A stretch of 64,000 nucleotides of DNA from Acidobacteriota bacterium (GCA_021781455.1 JAJXWV010000056.1:1-64000), one strand, 5' to 3'; positions 10,928 through 23,303 are shown, counted from the first letter of the stretch. Numbers and translations are program-made. The notes: generated by a model from the sequence alone, not told the origin.

Positions 10928-11458
10928 ATGAAGAACCTGGCCATGCTTTCGCTCCTTGCCCTCATCACCGGCGCCTGCGCGCACGGCAGATCTTCGACTC
11001 CGATCGCGACGGCCATGATGCAGCCGATCAGCGGCTCTTCCGTCAATGGCACCGTTCGTTTTCGCGCGCTCGGCGACGGAAGCGTCCAGGTCAAGGTCGA
11101 CCTGACCGGAGTGCCGCCCGGAGTGCACGGGTTTCACGTTCACGACAAAGGCGCCTGTGGCGACAACGGCATGGCTGCCGGTGGTCACTTCAACCCGATG
11201 AACACCGATCACGGCACTCCCGAGGCCACCCCACACCACGCCGGCGATTTCTCGAATCTCCTCGCATCGTCGAGCGGCGAGATCCACCAGCAGTTTGTGA
11301 CTCGCTCCATCACCGTCAGTCCGGGCACGATGTCGGTCGTCGGGCACGCTGTCATTCTTCACACGAATCCGGACGATCTTCTGACCCAGCCTACCGGCAA
11401 CGCCGGCGGCCGCATCGCGTGCGGAGTGGTGGAGGCAGCCGGAAGAGGACCGATGTAG
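10928..11458 (+). CDS. sodC: Cu/Zn superoxide dismutase lipoprotein
   Basis: 176-residue exported enzyme dismutating superoxide. The signal MKNLAMLSLLALITGAC ends in a lipobox Cys17. Metal ligands are all visible: HGFHVHDKGAC, GGHFNP, HGTPEATPHHAGD and GHAVILH; the C-terminal GNAGGRIACGVV block with its disulphide Cys is intact. GGAGGAACG precedes the ATG. Envelope-anchored protection against external superoxide fits; the downstream small lipoprotein may be co-transcribed (36-base gap). Confidence 0.95.
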   Translation: MKNLAMLSLLALITGACAHGRSSTPIATAMMQPISGSSVNGTVRFRALGDGSVQVKVDLTGVPPGVHGFHVHDKGACGDNGMAAGGHFNPMNTDHGTPEATPHHAGDFSNLLASSSGEIHQQFVTRSITVSPGTMSVVGHAVILHTNPDDLLTQPTGNAGGRIACGVVEAAGRGPM

Positions 11459-11494
11459 CAAGAGCATGGCTCGCCGGATACTCACCTACCGCGC

Positions 11495-11962
11495 ATGAAA
11501 CGACCGCTTTTCATTCCGGTGCTGTTGCTCGCCTCGTGCATGAGTGGCGGGGGCGCGGCTCAGAGAGTGATGCAGGCACCCCACGGCGCGATCAGCGTCG
11601 AGATCGTTCCGAATCCAATCGTCGCTCATCACCTGAACGGCAATGCGTACACATTTCCGTTCGACGTCGTGGTCCGCGAAACCGGAGGACACCCCGTCAC
11701 CATCAGCCGAGTGACCGCGGACGTGAGCGCTCTCGGCAGCATCCACCTCGCCACCGAAACCTACGACGTCGCAAAGATCAGCGGTTTCGGGTATGGGACC
11801 TCGGTTCCACCGAACGGCACGCTCCGTTACCACTTCTCACCGCAGAAGACGGTTCCTGACGAGCGGCTGTTCGGCGGAGTCAGCGCCGTGCTCGCCGTCG
11901 ATGCCGTCGACGATACCGGGACACCGATCGAGGCCCGAACGATGGTGACGGTCACCCGCTGA
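11495..11962 (+). CDS. Small lipoprotein of unknown function
   Basis: 155 residues. Signal peptide with lipobox (LLLASC, Cys15). The mature part is beta-rich with no Cys and no motif I recognise; a stretch around residues 50-120 resembles an immunoglobulin-like beta-sandwich (FPFDVVVRETGGHPVTISRV). Lies 36 bases after sodC and is followed by a hairpin shared with the convergent gene. Confidence 0.7.
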   Translation: MKRPLFIPVLLLASCMSGGGAAQRVMQAPHGAISVEIVPNPIVAHHLNGNAYTFPFDVVVRETGGHPVTISRVTADVSALGSIHLATETYDVAKISGFGYGTSVPPNGTLRYHFSPQKTVPDERLFGGVSAVLAVDAVDDTGTPIEARTMVTVTR

Positions 11963-11970
11963 AAGGAAAA

Positions 11971-11996
11971 TGGCGCAGACGAGAGCGTCTGCGCCA
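11971..11996. terminator. Bidirectional terminator hairpin
   Basis: 11-bp stem TGGCGCAGACG / CGTCTGCGCCA with an AGAG loop between convergent genes. The minus-strand side is followed by TTTTCCTTTC, so it is best as terminator of the regulator gene to its right. Confidence 0.75.
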
Positions 11997-12052
11997 CGAA
12001 AAGAAGGCAGCGCAGCAAGAGGTGCGGCCCGCTGCCCGCTGATTCTGCTCTC

Positions 12053-12523
12053 TTACAGCAGCCCGTATTCGCGCATCTTCCGCCACAGGGTGGCGCGGCT
12101 GATGCCTAGCGAGCGTGCCGCGGCATCACGGCGCCAGCGGCTGGCCTCGAGCGCCGCCACGATCCGTGCGCGTTCGCTGTCCGGCTCATCGAGCGGATGA
12201 AGGACGAGCACGTACTTGACGTCGAGCAGCAGGTCGCGATGGCGCACGTGCGGCGCGATCCTCACGACCACGCCGCGATCGCCGCGCGCGGTGTGCAGGA
12301 CAGCCCGCGTTTCCGCACGATGACCGAGACGCGTCAGTCCGTCGACCTCGACGCCGAGAGCCGAAGAGAGAGGAGTGCCAACGACTTCGTGCAGATCGTC
12401 GGGTGCATAGACGATTCGCATCTCACCGTCGACGCAAAGCAGGACTTCACCCATCGAGTCGAAGAGCGCGCCCGCTGCTTCGAGCACAGATCGCCTGTCG
12501 GTTTCGTACGTAATCGTTGTCAT
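12053..12523 (-). CDS. PAS-like sensor with Fis-type HTH, lacking an AAA+ domain
   Basis: 156 residues. Residues 10-110 look like a PAS sensor domain (ALFDSMGEVLLCVDGEMRIV); residues 115-156 are a Fis/NtrC-type helix-turn-helix (RIVAALEASRWRRDAAARSL, then GISRATLWRKMREYGLL). The sigma54-activating AAA+ ATPase that normally sits between these two parts is absent, so it cannot open sigma54 promoters by itself. Transcribed away from the redox island that starts 68 bases to the right, which suggests control of that operon. Confidence 0.8.
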   Translation of the reverse strand: MTTITYETDRRSVLEAAGALFDSMGEVLLCVDGEMRIVYAPDDLHEVVGTPLSSALGVEVDGLTRLGHRAETRAVLHTARGDRGVVVRIAPHVRHRDLLLDVKYVLVLHPLDEPDSERARIVAALEASRWRRDAAARSLGISRATLWRKMREYGLL

Positions 12524-12591
12524 GATGTCGCAGTCTTTTCGGACGCGATGAAACGTGCCGCAACAACGGTCACAGTGGCGCGTGACTGCAC

Positions 12592-13717
12592 ATGACCAAT
12601 ATCATCCCGGCTCGCAACGTGCTTGGCTATCCTCCCGTCGCGATGAGCGCCTTCCTTCGCATGGGTATCGAACGAATCCGGGCAGCCGTCTGGGGAGTGC
12701 TGTTCACTGCTGTTCTGGCCGCTCTCATCGTGATCGGCTCGAGGAATCTCGCCCATTTCGATGCGGCTCTGGTCGGCTACACGTTCGCCGTCCTGTTCGC
12801 CACGTTCGCCATCACCTACCGGTACGCGATGTGGTTGCAGCGACCGCCGACGGCGCTCTACTGGCGGCGCGGCTGGCAGGTATTCTTCCGCCGCCGCTTC
12901 GCCGTAAGGAACGCCGGCAACTGGGTCAGGCGGGTCGTCTCCGATTTCGCGCTCAACCGATTCATCGCCCGTCGCGGCGCGTTCCGCTGGCTCGCTCACT
13001 GGCTGATCATGTGGGGTTGCGTGCTGGCGGCGCTCATCACGTTTCCCCTCGTCTTCGGGTGGATCCATTTCGAAACTGTGCCGGGAAAGCTGGACTGGTA
13101 CCGAACCTACCTCTTCGGTTTTCCGACGATGGCGTTCCCCGTCCATTCCCTTCCCGCGTTTCTGATCTTCCACGGGCTGGTCTGGTCGGCGTTCGCCGTG
13201 ATCATCGGCGTGATGGTGGCGATGCGGCGGCGCATGCGGGACCACGGCGCAGCGGCGGTCCAGCAATTCGGCGAGGACTTCCTGCCTCTCATCCTTTTGT
13301 GGGCCATCAGCGTGACCGGGCTGCTCCTCACCGCGAGCTACATCTGGATGGACGCGTACGGATACGACTTCCTGGCGCTGCTTCACGCCGTGACCGTGAT
13401 CTTCACGCTGCTGTGGCTTCCGTTCGGGAAGTTCTTTCACATCTTCCAGAGGCCGGCTCAGCTCGGTGTCAGCTTCTACAAGGACATCGGTGCGCTCGAG
13501 GGAATGGCCCATTGCGCCCGCTGCGGACAGGAATGCGCATCGCAGCTGCACGTCGACGATCTGATCGAGGTCGAGCGCCGACTCGGCTATCGCTATGAAA
13601 TGAACAACCCTGCGGCAGACCACTACCAGCGGATCTGCCCCAGCTGCCGCCGCTCGATGCTGGCCATCGCGCAGGGACGCATCTGGAATCCACCGACTGA
13701 GAACGCACAATTCGACA

Positions 13718-13737
<20 letters not shown>
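12592..13737 (+). CDS. Cytochrome b-like membrane subunit with Cys-rich C-terminal tail
   Basis: 381 residues with about six membrane helices (roughly 32-54, 62-83, 122-146, 180-210, 226-250, 262-285). His residues in helices ([45 protein letters not shown]) are candidate haem ligands as in NarI/DsrM-type quinol-oxidising subunits. The tail carries HCARCGQEC and, about 50 residues on, ICPSCRR, able to bind Zn or an Fe-S centre. Start uncertain: ATG 12592 gives a 17-residue extension over ATG 12643, and neither has a strong Shine-Dalgarno. Overlaps the molybdoenzyme gene by 20 bases. Probable membrane anchor and quinone site of that enzyme; a family name cannot be given. Confidence 0.75.
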
Positions 13738-15924
<2,187 letters not shown>

Positions 15925-15940
<16 letters not shown>

Positions 15941-16014
15941 CGGGTAGGAGCAGCGGGCAGGACGGTTGTTCTTCTCCTACCCGCTACCCGCTACCCACTA
16001 CCCGCTACCCGCTT
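15925..16014. repeat. Inverted array of 7-base unit AGCGGGT
   Basis: Left arm 15925-15950 carries three tandem AGCGGGT-type units then AGGAG; right arm 15974-15999 is its reverse complement with one mismatch, and further ACCCGCT units run to about 16014. The 26-bp stem has a 23-base loop and includes the stop codon of the molybdoenzyme gene. It sits inside an otherwise tightly packed operon. Confidence 0.9.
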
Positions 16015-16043
16015 CGCTTCGCAGCCGTCCCGAGAAACCTGAA

Positions 16044-16662
<619 letters not shown>

Positions 16663-16676
<14 letters not shown>

Positions 16677-17202
16677 CAACCTCTCCCTGCCGCCCGACGG
16701 CAAGCCTTTCCACGAGCAGCCGCAGTGGCGCAACGACTTCCCGATCGACTGGCCGCAGGACGAGCTCGTGGCCCGGCGCGATTTCACCAAGTTCCTCGTG
16801 CTGACGTCGTTCGCCTTCGTCGTCGGCCAGTGGTGGATCGCTCTCGAGAACGTCCTTCGCCAGCGACGCGGCAAGCCGCCGATCAGAAGAATCGCCGGCC
16901 TGGCCGACCTGCCGGTCGGACAGACCCTGGTCTTTCACTATCCCGATTCCCACGACCCCTGCGTCCTCGTGCGCACCGCCCGACAGCGCTTCGTCGCCTT
17001 CAGCCAGAAGTGCACCCATCTCTCGTGCGCCGTCAGGCCGGAGCCGGAGAAAGGGCAGTTCTATTGCCCCTGCCATCACGGTTTCTTCGACCTGAACACG
17101 GGCGTGCAGACGGGCGGACCGCCGCGACGACCGCTGCCGCGCATCAAGCTCGAGATTCGCGGCGACTCCATCTACGCCACCGGCGTGGAGGTGCGATCGT
17201 GA
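16663..17202 (+). CDS. Membrane-anchored Rieske [2Fe-2S] protein
   Basis: 179 residues. One N-terminal membrane helix (about 43-62) preceded by a twin-arginine-like ARRDFTKFL, as in bc1-type Rieske proteins. Cluster ligands C117-x-H119 and C135-x2-H138; extra Cys122 and Cys137 can form the stabilising disulphide of high-potential Rieske centres. Overlaps neighbours on both sides (14 and 4 bases). No cytochrome bc1 or b6 gene accompanies it, so it is a dedicated subunit of this cluster. If the Tat signal is real the centre faces the periplasm, which must be reconciled with the signal-less catalytic subunit. Confidence 0.92.
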
Positions 17203-17426
17203 GCCGCCGCGCATTTTCACGATCGCAGAAGACGACGATCATGTACGGGATCCTCTCGATCGTGGTCATCATCGTCATCCTGCAGCTGTGGCTCGTCACC
17301 GCAACGATGAACGCCTTTCTCGGCGGGCGCGACATGGTGATCATCCCCGCCGGGATCGCCAGCACGATCTGCTTCCTGCTCAATGCAGGCCTGCTCTGGT
17401 ACGTGTACGCGATGGAGCGGCGATGA
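17199..17426 (+). CDS. Small two-helix membrane protein
   Basis: 75 residues starting at GTG, overlapping the Rieske stop (GTGA) and the next ATG (ATGA). Two hydrophobic helices: [20 protein letters not shown] and [20 protein letters not shown]. No motif I can name. The tight coupling on both sides argues that it is a real structural subunit or assembly factor of the complex. Confidence 0.75.
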   Translation: MSRRAFSRSQKTTIMYGILSIVVIIVILQLWLVTATMNAFLGGRDMVIIPAGIASTICFLLNAGLLWYVYAMERR

Positions 17427-18475
17427 GCGGCGATCGAATGGACGGAATCCGCACGCTCCACCCCACCTACTTCGCCCTGGTCATGGCGACCGGCATCGTG
17501 TCGATTGCGGCGAAGCTGCTGCAGGTTCCGGTGGTGGGGGAAGCGCTGCTCGTCGCCAACGTCATCGCCTTTGTCACGCTCTGGGTCCTCACCATCGTCC
17601 GGCTGGTGCGGTTTCCACGCGAAGTGCTCAACGATCTGCTCGACCACCAGCGCAGCGTGGGCTTCTTCACGGCTGTCGCGGGGACGAGCGTCTTTGGATC
17701 GCAGCTGGCCATCCTGCTGCACACCTGGACGCTCGCGCTGGCGCTCTGGGTGCTCACTCTGGCGCTCTGGCTGGTGCTGATCTACGCGGTCTTCACTGCG
17801 TTGACGATCAAGGCAAACAAGCCTTCGCTGGCCGACGGGATCAGCGGCGGGTGGCTCGTGGCCGTCGTCGCCACCGAGTCGGTCTCCACGCTGGCGACGC
17901 TCATCGCGCCAAGCTTCGACCGTTACGCCGAGCCTCTTCTGTTTGCCAGCCTGACCTTCTGGCTGGCCGGCGGAATGCTGTACATCTGGCTGATCTCGCT
18001 CATTTTCTATCGCTACCTGTTCTTCCCATTCTCGCCGGCCGACCTGATGCCACCGTACTGGATCAACATGGGAGCGATGGCCATCTCCACGCTGGCCGGT
18101 GCGCTGCTCGTCATGAACGCGCGGCTTTCGCCTCTCCTGATCAGCATTCAGCCCTTCGTGCTCGGCTTCACGATCTTCTTCTGGGCCACCGCCACCTGGT
18201 GGATCCCCATGCTGTTGATCCTCGGCTTCTGGCGTCACGTCATCAAGAAGTTCCCGATCGCTTATCACCCGCTCTACTGGGGCGCGGTCTTCCCGCTCGG
18301 CATGTACACGGTCTGCACCTACCGGCTGGCGGAAGTGACGGGAACGCACTTCCTCATGGCGATTCCACGCGGCTTCGTGGTCATCGCGATCGCGGCCTGG
18401 ACTGCGACCTTCTTGGGGCTGGCCAGGCAGATGCTGCGGATCCTGCTGCCAACCGCGGCCTCGACGGCAGCGTGA
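17423..18475 (+). CDS. TDT (TehA/SLAC1-type) anion transporter family protein
   Basis: 350 residues, about ten membrane helices. Starts with the family-typical [20 protein letters not shown]. Relatives include TehA, C4-dicarboxylate and sulphite carriers and the plant anion channel SLAC1, which passes nitrate and chloride. Last gene of the island, ATG overlapping the previous stop. A role in nitrate or nitrite movement is a reasonable inference from the molybdoenzyme; substrate unknown. Confidence 0.87.
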   Translation: MSGDRMDGIRTLHPTYFALVMATGIVSIAAKLLQVPVVGEALLVANVIAFVTLWVLTIVRLVRFPREVLNDLLDHQRSVGFFTAVAGTSVFGSQLAILLHTWTLALALWVLTLALWLVLIYAVFTALTIKANKPSLADGISGGWLVAVVATESVSTLATLIAPSFDRYAEPLLFASLTFWLAGGMLYIWLISLIFYRYLFFPFSPADLMPPYWINMGAMAISTLAGALLVMNARLSPLLISIQPFVLGFTIFFWATATWWIPMLLILGFWRHVIKKFPIAYHPLYWGAVFPLGMYTVCTYRLAEVTGTHFLMAIPRGFVVIAIAAWTATFLGLARQMLRILLPTAASTAA

Positions 18476-18486
18476 CTCTCTGCTCT

Positions 18487-19170
18487 TCACTCCATCGTGA
18501 TCGTCTTCAGGGCGTCGACTGAAGGAATGGTGAAACCGCTCTTGTCGGTGAGCACGGTCTCGTCCTTCTGCCAGCGGCTCATCAGGCGGATGGCGGTCTC
18601 GAGAGTGGTGCCGATCAGATCCGCGATCTCCTGGCGCGACAGCGGCAGCGGAACGTAAATGCCGCTGCCGCGCTTCACACCGACTCGATCGGCGAGCGTG
18701 AGGAACAGTCGCGCCGCGCGAAATTCCGCCGACCCGGTCATGTCGGCCATCCGCTTGTTGACCATCATCAGGCGATAGGTCAGGCCGGCGAGCATCTGCC
18801 GCATCATCTCCGGCCTGTGCTCGAGAAGCGCGAAGAACTCGCGCTCCGGCATCGACAGAACGCTCGACGGCTCGAGAGCGATCGCGCTCGCCGGAAACGG
18901 CCGCCGTTCGAACACGGCCACTGCGCCGACAGGCTCACCGGGACCGAGGATCTCGAGGATGACGTCACGGCCACCGGCCGACTTCACGATCTTGATCCTT
19001 CCCAGAAAAACGAAATGGATGCGGTCAGCAGGATCGCCCTCGTGGAAGACGACCTCGCCCTTTTCATAACCGCGCATCCGGCACAAGGGAGCGAGCGCCT
19101 CACGATCCTCTTTGCGAATGTGAGCAAGAAGCGGAATGGCCTCGAAGGGAATCGGCGATTCAATGGGCAT
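18487..19170 (-). CDS. Crp/Fnr-family transcriptional regulator
   Basis: 227 residues. N-terminal cyclic-nucleotide-binding-fold domain (YEKGEVVFHEGDPADRIHFV), long dimer helix, C-terminal winged HTH with SRQEIADLIGTTLETAIRLM. The recognition helix L-E-T-A-I-R is FNR-like in layout rather than CRP-like. Only one Cys near the N-terminus, so no FNR-type Fe-S cluster; ligand unknown. Convergent with the anion transporter (11-base gap). Likely links the redox island to a redox or nitrogen-oxide signal. Confidence 0.88.
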   Translation of the reverse strand: MPIESPIPFEAIPLLAHIRKEDREALAPLCRMRGYEKGEVVFHEGDPADRIHFVFLGRIKIVKSAGGRDVILEILGPGEPVGAVAVFERRPFPASAIALEPSSVLSMPEREFFALLEHRPEMMRQMLAGLTYRLMMVNKRMADMTGSAEFRAARLFLTLADRVGVKRGSGIYVPLPLSRQEIADLIGTTLETAIRLMSRWQKDETVLTDKSGFTIPSVDALKTITME

Positions 19171-19325
19171 CCATGCACTCTATCTCGACTGTCGGCGTGC
19201 GTCATCCAAAGCCGGCGCCGCTTCGTCACCGTCACTCTGAGCCGGCGCAACCGCGGGGGTGGTGGACGGGCGGGGAGCGGTGGAGCGCGGCGAAGAGTCT
19301 CTTACCGGGACGATCCATCGGCGGG

Positions 19326-19373
19326 GGGCCGGCCTTCCGGCCCGCCAGGGAGGGCAGGCTGGAAAGCCTGCCC
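19326..19373. repeat. Pair of GC-rich hairpins in the 284-base gap before the RIC gene
   Basis: GGGCCGG-CCTT-CCGGCCC (19326-19343) and GGGCAGGCT-GGAA-AGCCTGCCC (19352-19373). The gap 19171-19454 otherwise shows no gene. The second hairpin has the style of dispersed extragenic palindromes; a related but larger structure occurs at 32994. Confidence 0.75.
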
Positions 19374-19454
19374 CACACCGGCCGGCTCTCATGACAAAAA
19401 TCATGGTTCTCCTGCGACCCGCCGTTTAGAGTCGAGAACAACGGAGGACATCCA

Positions 19455-20231
19455 ATGGAAATCAATCCAACAACCAAGTCGATCGGCGAGCTGGCCCTGG
19501 AAGTGCCGCAGGCGATCGGAATTCTCGAGAAGTGGCAGATCGACTACTGCTGCAAGGGCGGCCGCTCCATCGAGGAGGCGTGCGCTGCTGCCGGAGTTGC
19601 GGTCAGCGAGCTGATGCTCGAGATCGGCGGCGGCCGGAACACCGATGAAGCCCGGCAGTGGCAGAACGAGCCGCTGAAAGCGCTGAAGGACCACATCGTC
19701 GAGACCCATCACGTCTTCACGCGCGACATCATGGAGACGATCCGGCAACTGTCCGACAAAGTGGCGACGCGCCACGGCGCGAACCATCCCGAGGTCGTGC
19801 AGCTGCAGAAGATCGTGCACGACATGGCCGACGACCTCATCCCGCACATGCTCAAGGAAGAGCAGGTTCTCTTCCCGTACATCGAGCAGCTCGAGGCGGC
19901 GGTCGGACGCAGTGAAGAACCGCCGGTCCCGTTTTTCGGAACGGTTCGCAATCCGGTGCGCATGATGATGGCGGAGCACGACGCGGTGGGCGACCTGCTG
20001 CGTCAGGCGCGGAGCACGACGAACGACTATTCGCTGCCCGGCGATGCCTGCCTCAGCTTCCGCGCGCTGTACGAGCGGCTGAACGACGTCGAGCAGGACC
20101 TTCACCAGCACATTCACCTCGAGAACAACGTGCTGTTTCCCCGCGCGGCATCGATGGAAGAGGGCGTGCGCCCCACCCCGGCATTCGCTGGAAACGACAA
20201 TGGAAAATGCGGTTGCGGCTGCAGCCACTAG
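19455..20231 (+). CDS. Iron-sulfur cluster repair protein, ScdA/YtfE/RIC family
   Basis: 258 residues. N-terminal DUF542/ScdA_N domain with WQIDYCCKGG, then a hemerythrin-like di-iron domain with His/Glu ligands in THHVFTRD, LIPHMLKEEQVLFPYI, MMAEHDAVGDLL and HQHIHLENNVLFPRA. RIC proteins restore Fe-S clusters damaged by NO or oxidants and are usually induced by nitrosative stress. A Cys-rich tail (GKCGCGCSH) could bind iron or donate thiols. GGAGG lies upstream of the ATG; the gene overlaps the next by 32 bases. Confidence 0.93.
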   Translation: MEINPTTKSIGELALEVPQAIGILEKWQIDYCCKGGRSIEEACAAAGVAVSELMLEIGGGRNTDEARQWQNEPLKALKDHIVETHHVFTRDIMETIRQLSDKVATRHGANHPEVVQLQKIVHDMADDLIPHMLKEEQVLFPYIEQLEAAVGRSEEPPVPFFGTVRNPVRMMMAEHDAVGDLLRQARSTTNDYSLPGDACLSFRALYERLNDVEQDLHQHIHLENNVLFPRAASMEEGVRPTPAFAGNDNGKCGCGCSH

Positions 20232-21030
20232 CGCGACTGAGACGTCTGCCGCGGGGCGGGAGGCTCGTCCCTCCCGCCCCGCGCTGCGTCCCATCGCGCT
20301 GCCGACCGAGCACGGCGGCTGGGGCTTCCTGTTCGAGCCGCTCGTCCTGGGCATGGCCGTCGCTCCCTCGTGGGGCGGCGCGCTCGTCGCAGCGGCGGCA
20401 ATCTGCGCGTTCCTTTCCCGCCAGCCGCTGAAGCTGGCCATGCAGGATGCGTTGCGGCGTAAGTCGTATCTGCGGACATGGTGGTGCCGCCTCTTCGCGG
20501 CGACGTACCTGACTGCTGCGGCCACGTTCATGGCCGCAGCGCTCGCGGTCAGCGGATGGACGCTCATGATTCCGTTCGCGGCCGTGGCGCCCCTGGCGGT
20601 CATCACGCTCATCTTCGACGCGCGCAACCGAAGCCGCGCGGCACTCCCCGAGTACGTCGGCGCATTCGCCATGGCCAGCACGGCCGCGGCGATTCCGCTC
20701 GCGGGCGGACGGCCGCTCCTCGTCGCGGTCGCCCCGATGGCGTTGATCGTGGCCCGCGGGCTTCCGTCGATCGCGTACGTCCGGACGCTGCTGGCGCGTG
20801 CACACGGGAAGACCGCGTCATCGTGGCCGGCGATCGCGGCCCACGTCGCGGCCGTTGCGGTCGCTTTCGCGATCGCCTCGTACACAGCGGCGGCAATGGC
20901 CGTCTGCCTCCTCGGACGTGCGGTCTACGGCCTTACGCATCCGGTCCCGCCGGCGAAGAAACTCGGGTGGCGCGAGATCGCATGGGGGACGGCGACCGTT
21001 GTCGTGTTCGGGTTCGCGCTCCGGAAATAG
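20200..21030 (+). CDS. YwiC-like integral membrane protein
   Basis: 276 residues, about eight membrane helices. The family opening motif LPTEHGGWGFLFEPL and DALRRKSY/ARN-type loops are seen. In Bacillus subtilis ywiC lies in the narK-fnr-narGHJI locus; function unknown. Here it overlaps the RIC gene, again beside nitrogen-oxide-related genes. The first ~28 residues are hydrophilic and Ala/Thr-rich, so a later start is possible. Confidence 0.8.
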   Translation: MENAVAAAATSATETSAAGREARPSRPALRPIALPTEHGGWGFLFEPLVLGMAVAPSWGGALVAAAAICAFLSRQPLKLAMQDALRRKSYLRTWWCRLFAATYLTAAATFMAAALAVSGWTLMIPFAAVAPLAVITLIFDARNRSRAALPEYVGAFAMASTAAAIPLAGGRPLLVAVAPMALIVARGLPSIAYVRTLLARAHGKTASSWPAIAAHVAAVAVAFAIASYTAAAMAVCLLGRAVYGLTHPVPPAKKLGWREIAWGTATVVVFGFALRK

Positions 21031-21080
21031 CGAGAGCGCCAGAAGCCATTCTTGCGGGTGGCCTGGAGAAGTTTTCCGCT

Positions 21081-23303
21081 ATGGCCCGGTTTCTGCGCCA
21101 TACCGTGGACGCGCTTCGCATCGCCGCCGTATCACGAACTGTGAAGACCACGGGATCCCTTCTCTTCGCTCTCCTCGTTGTAACTCCGCTTGTCGCACAG
21201 ACCCCCATCCCCACTTTCCTCGCCCAGGAGAGCGCGGTCGGCCCTCCCAGCGAGACCACGTCTTCAGCGCTCGGTGTCTCCAGCGTCGCAGGCAACGGGA
21301 AGGATTTCCTCGTCGCCACCTCAGAGGACAATTTCGCGGCGGGATACGCGCTATGGCTGATGCTCGTCGACGAGGACGGCCGGCCACTTCTGCCGGTGAG
21401 CTACAAGTTTCCTTATCAGGTGGGCAGCGTTCCGGCGGTTTCATCGGACGGCCATGACTTCCTGGCCGTGTGGGGAGCACTCGGCGGGACTGAAGGGGTG
21501 AGGATCGCGTCCGATGGCGCGCTGCTCGATGCGCAACCGATCGCCATTCACGCAAACACACGATCTCAGATGACTTCGCATGACACGTCCGGACGACGCG
21601 GCGCGGCATGGGACGGCAGTCAGTACGTTGTACTTACAAACGTCGAGCGTCTCGTAATGGATCCACTGCAGATCTCCACGACCAGCGTGGCTACGCGGCT
21701 GTCGACAAGCGGTCAGATCATTCAGAACGACATCCCAGTGAGTTGCGGGACGGCGATCGCGGCAGGCAACGGAATCTCCGTCCTGATCGGTGATGGAAGC
21801 GGGGTGTCGGCGCAGACGATGAACGCCGCGGGCGTGCTCTCTGATCCGGTTCCGATCAGCGACACAACCGTCGCCACGACCAACGCGGCGATTGCCCGGG
21901 GTGATGACGGATTCCTGGTCGTATGGTCGGAGTCCGGCTCCACGGCAGTCCGCGCGCGCCATTTGGATCCGGCCGGCCGGCCGGATGCTCCGCAATTCAC
22001 GGTCGCCGCTGTTTCTGCCGTCACTCTGGGATCGTTGGGAATCGCAGGCACCATGGCGCCCGATCCGGTGGCATGGGACGGAGGTGCGTATCGCGTCGCC
22101 TGGATCGATGCGAACAAGCAAGTCCTCTCGGAACGCGTGAGCGTGTCTCGAGTCCTCGATGCATCGCCGATCAAACTCGCCGGCGGATTCGACGCCGCTC
22201 TTGGATCGAGCAGCACCGGCGCGCTGCTGACGTGGTGCGCGTCTGACGCGACGCGGGCTCGAACGACGACCGATTCAGTGGGGAACGGTCAGATCGTGCA
22301 CCGCGTGGCCAATTCGCAGGCGCTCGCCTCGGTTGCGTTCCGGTACGAAGAGCCCCTGATCGACTGGAAAGACTCTTCCACCTCTTGGCTCACGGACGTC
22401 GCGACAGACACATCGTTCCCGCCGCTGGTCGGCAGCGCATACACGCTCGTCCCGGGGCTCCAGCGGCCGCTCGTCGTGACCGGCAGTACCGCACCGTTTC
22501 CCGTGCGATACGCAGATGGATTCGGCGCGCCATTCGCGCTGCCGACGTCGAATCCGTTCTGGACGGGAAGCAGCTTCCTCTGCATCTGGACGGATCTCTC
22601 GCCCGACACCGACTCTTTCCGACTCATGCCGCTCTGGGCGCAACGGTTCGACGCCAACGGCACTCCGATCGACAGGGCGCCGCGCCAGATCGCAACGTCG
22701 CTTTCGCTGCAGAGGTCCTACGCCGGGTCGGCGGCTCTTACCAACGGAGTGTTCGTCGGCAGCTCGGCGACGGAAGTGCTCGTGGTCCACGCCGATCCGC
22801 TCGGCGCGATCCGGGGCGTGCTCCTGAATGGCGACCGGATCATCGACATCGGCCAGATCGCGCCGCCCGAAGCGCTCACAAATCCCGTCGACGTCACCTC
22901 AGACGGCACCGATTTTCTGGTGACGTGGATCAACGGCGCGAGAGGGACGAACGCCTACATCTCGAGCCGGCTCGTTCTGGCGAACGGCGACATGCCCGAT
23001 CCGTGGCGGGGCGATTCGCTCGGCAACGACACCAAGGATGCCATGGCCACGTTCTGGACCGGACAGAACTATCTCGTCCTCTGGAGCAAGGTGGTCTCCG
23101 CCGCCCGCGAGATCTGGGCGCTGCGCATCGATCGCAGCGGAAAGCTGCTCGACTTCCCTCCCCAGAAGATCGGCTCCATCGACGGCAGTCGGGCGCAGTG
23201 GGCCTACAAAGACGGACGCGTCGTAATGGCATACGAGCGCGACGGCCGCGTCTACTGGCGTTGGATCGTCACGCCACGACGACGCGTCACCGTCCACGGC
23301 TGA
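21081..23303 (+). CDS. Exported beta-propeller-like protein
   Basis: 740 residues from ATG 21081. A long n-region then a hydrophobic signal (TGSLLFALLVVTPLVAQ). The rest consists of imperfect ~45-60-residue beta repeats with recurrent patterns such as DGHDFLAVW, DDGFLVVWSE, DGTDFLVTW and GQNYLVLW, typical of seven-to-eight-bladed propellers in secreted proteins. No catalytic motif. No clear Shine-Dalgarno, so the start is approximate. Function unknown. Confidence 0.75.
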   Translation: MARFLRHTVDALRIAAVSRTVKTTGSLLFALLVVTPLVAQTPIPTFLAQESAVGPPSETTSSALGVSSVAGNGKDFLVATSEDNFAAGYALWLMLVDEDGRPLLPVSYKFPYQVGSVPAVSSDGHDFLAVWGALGGTEGVRIASDGALLDAQPIAIHANTRSQMTSHDTSGRRGAAWDGSQYVVLTNVERLVMDPLQISTTSVATRLSTSGQIIQNDIPVSCGTAIAAGNGISVLIGDGSGVSAQTMNAAGVLSDPVPISDTTVATTNAAIARGDDGFLVVWSESGSTAVRARHLDPAGRPDAPQFTVAAVSAVTLGSLGIAGTMAPDPVAWDGGAYRVAWIDANKQVLSERVSVSRVLDASPIKLAGGFDAALGSSSTGALLTWCASDATRARTTTDSVGNGQIVHRVANSQALASVAFRYEEPLIDWKDSSTSWLTDVATDTSFPPLVGSAYTLVPGLQRPLVVTGSTAPFPVRYADGFGAPFALPTSNPFWTGSSFLCIWTDLSPDTDSFRLMPLWAQRFDANGTPIDRAPRQIATSLSLQRSYAGSAALTNGVFVGSSATEVLVVHADPLGAIRGVLLNGDRIIDIGQIAPPEALTNPVDVTSDGTDFLVTWINGARGTNAYISSRLVLANGDMPDPWRGDSLGNDTKDAMATFWTGQNYLVLWSKVVSAAREIWALRIDRSGKLLDFPPQKIGSIDGSRAQWAYKDGRVVMAYERDGRVYWRWIVTPRRRVTVHG

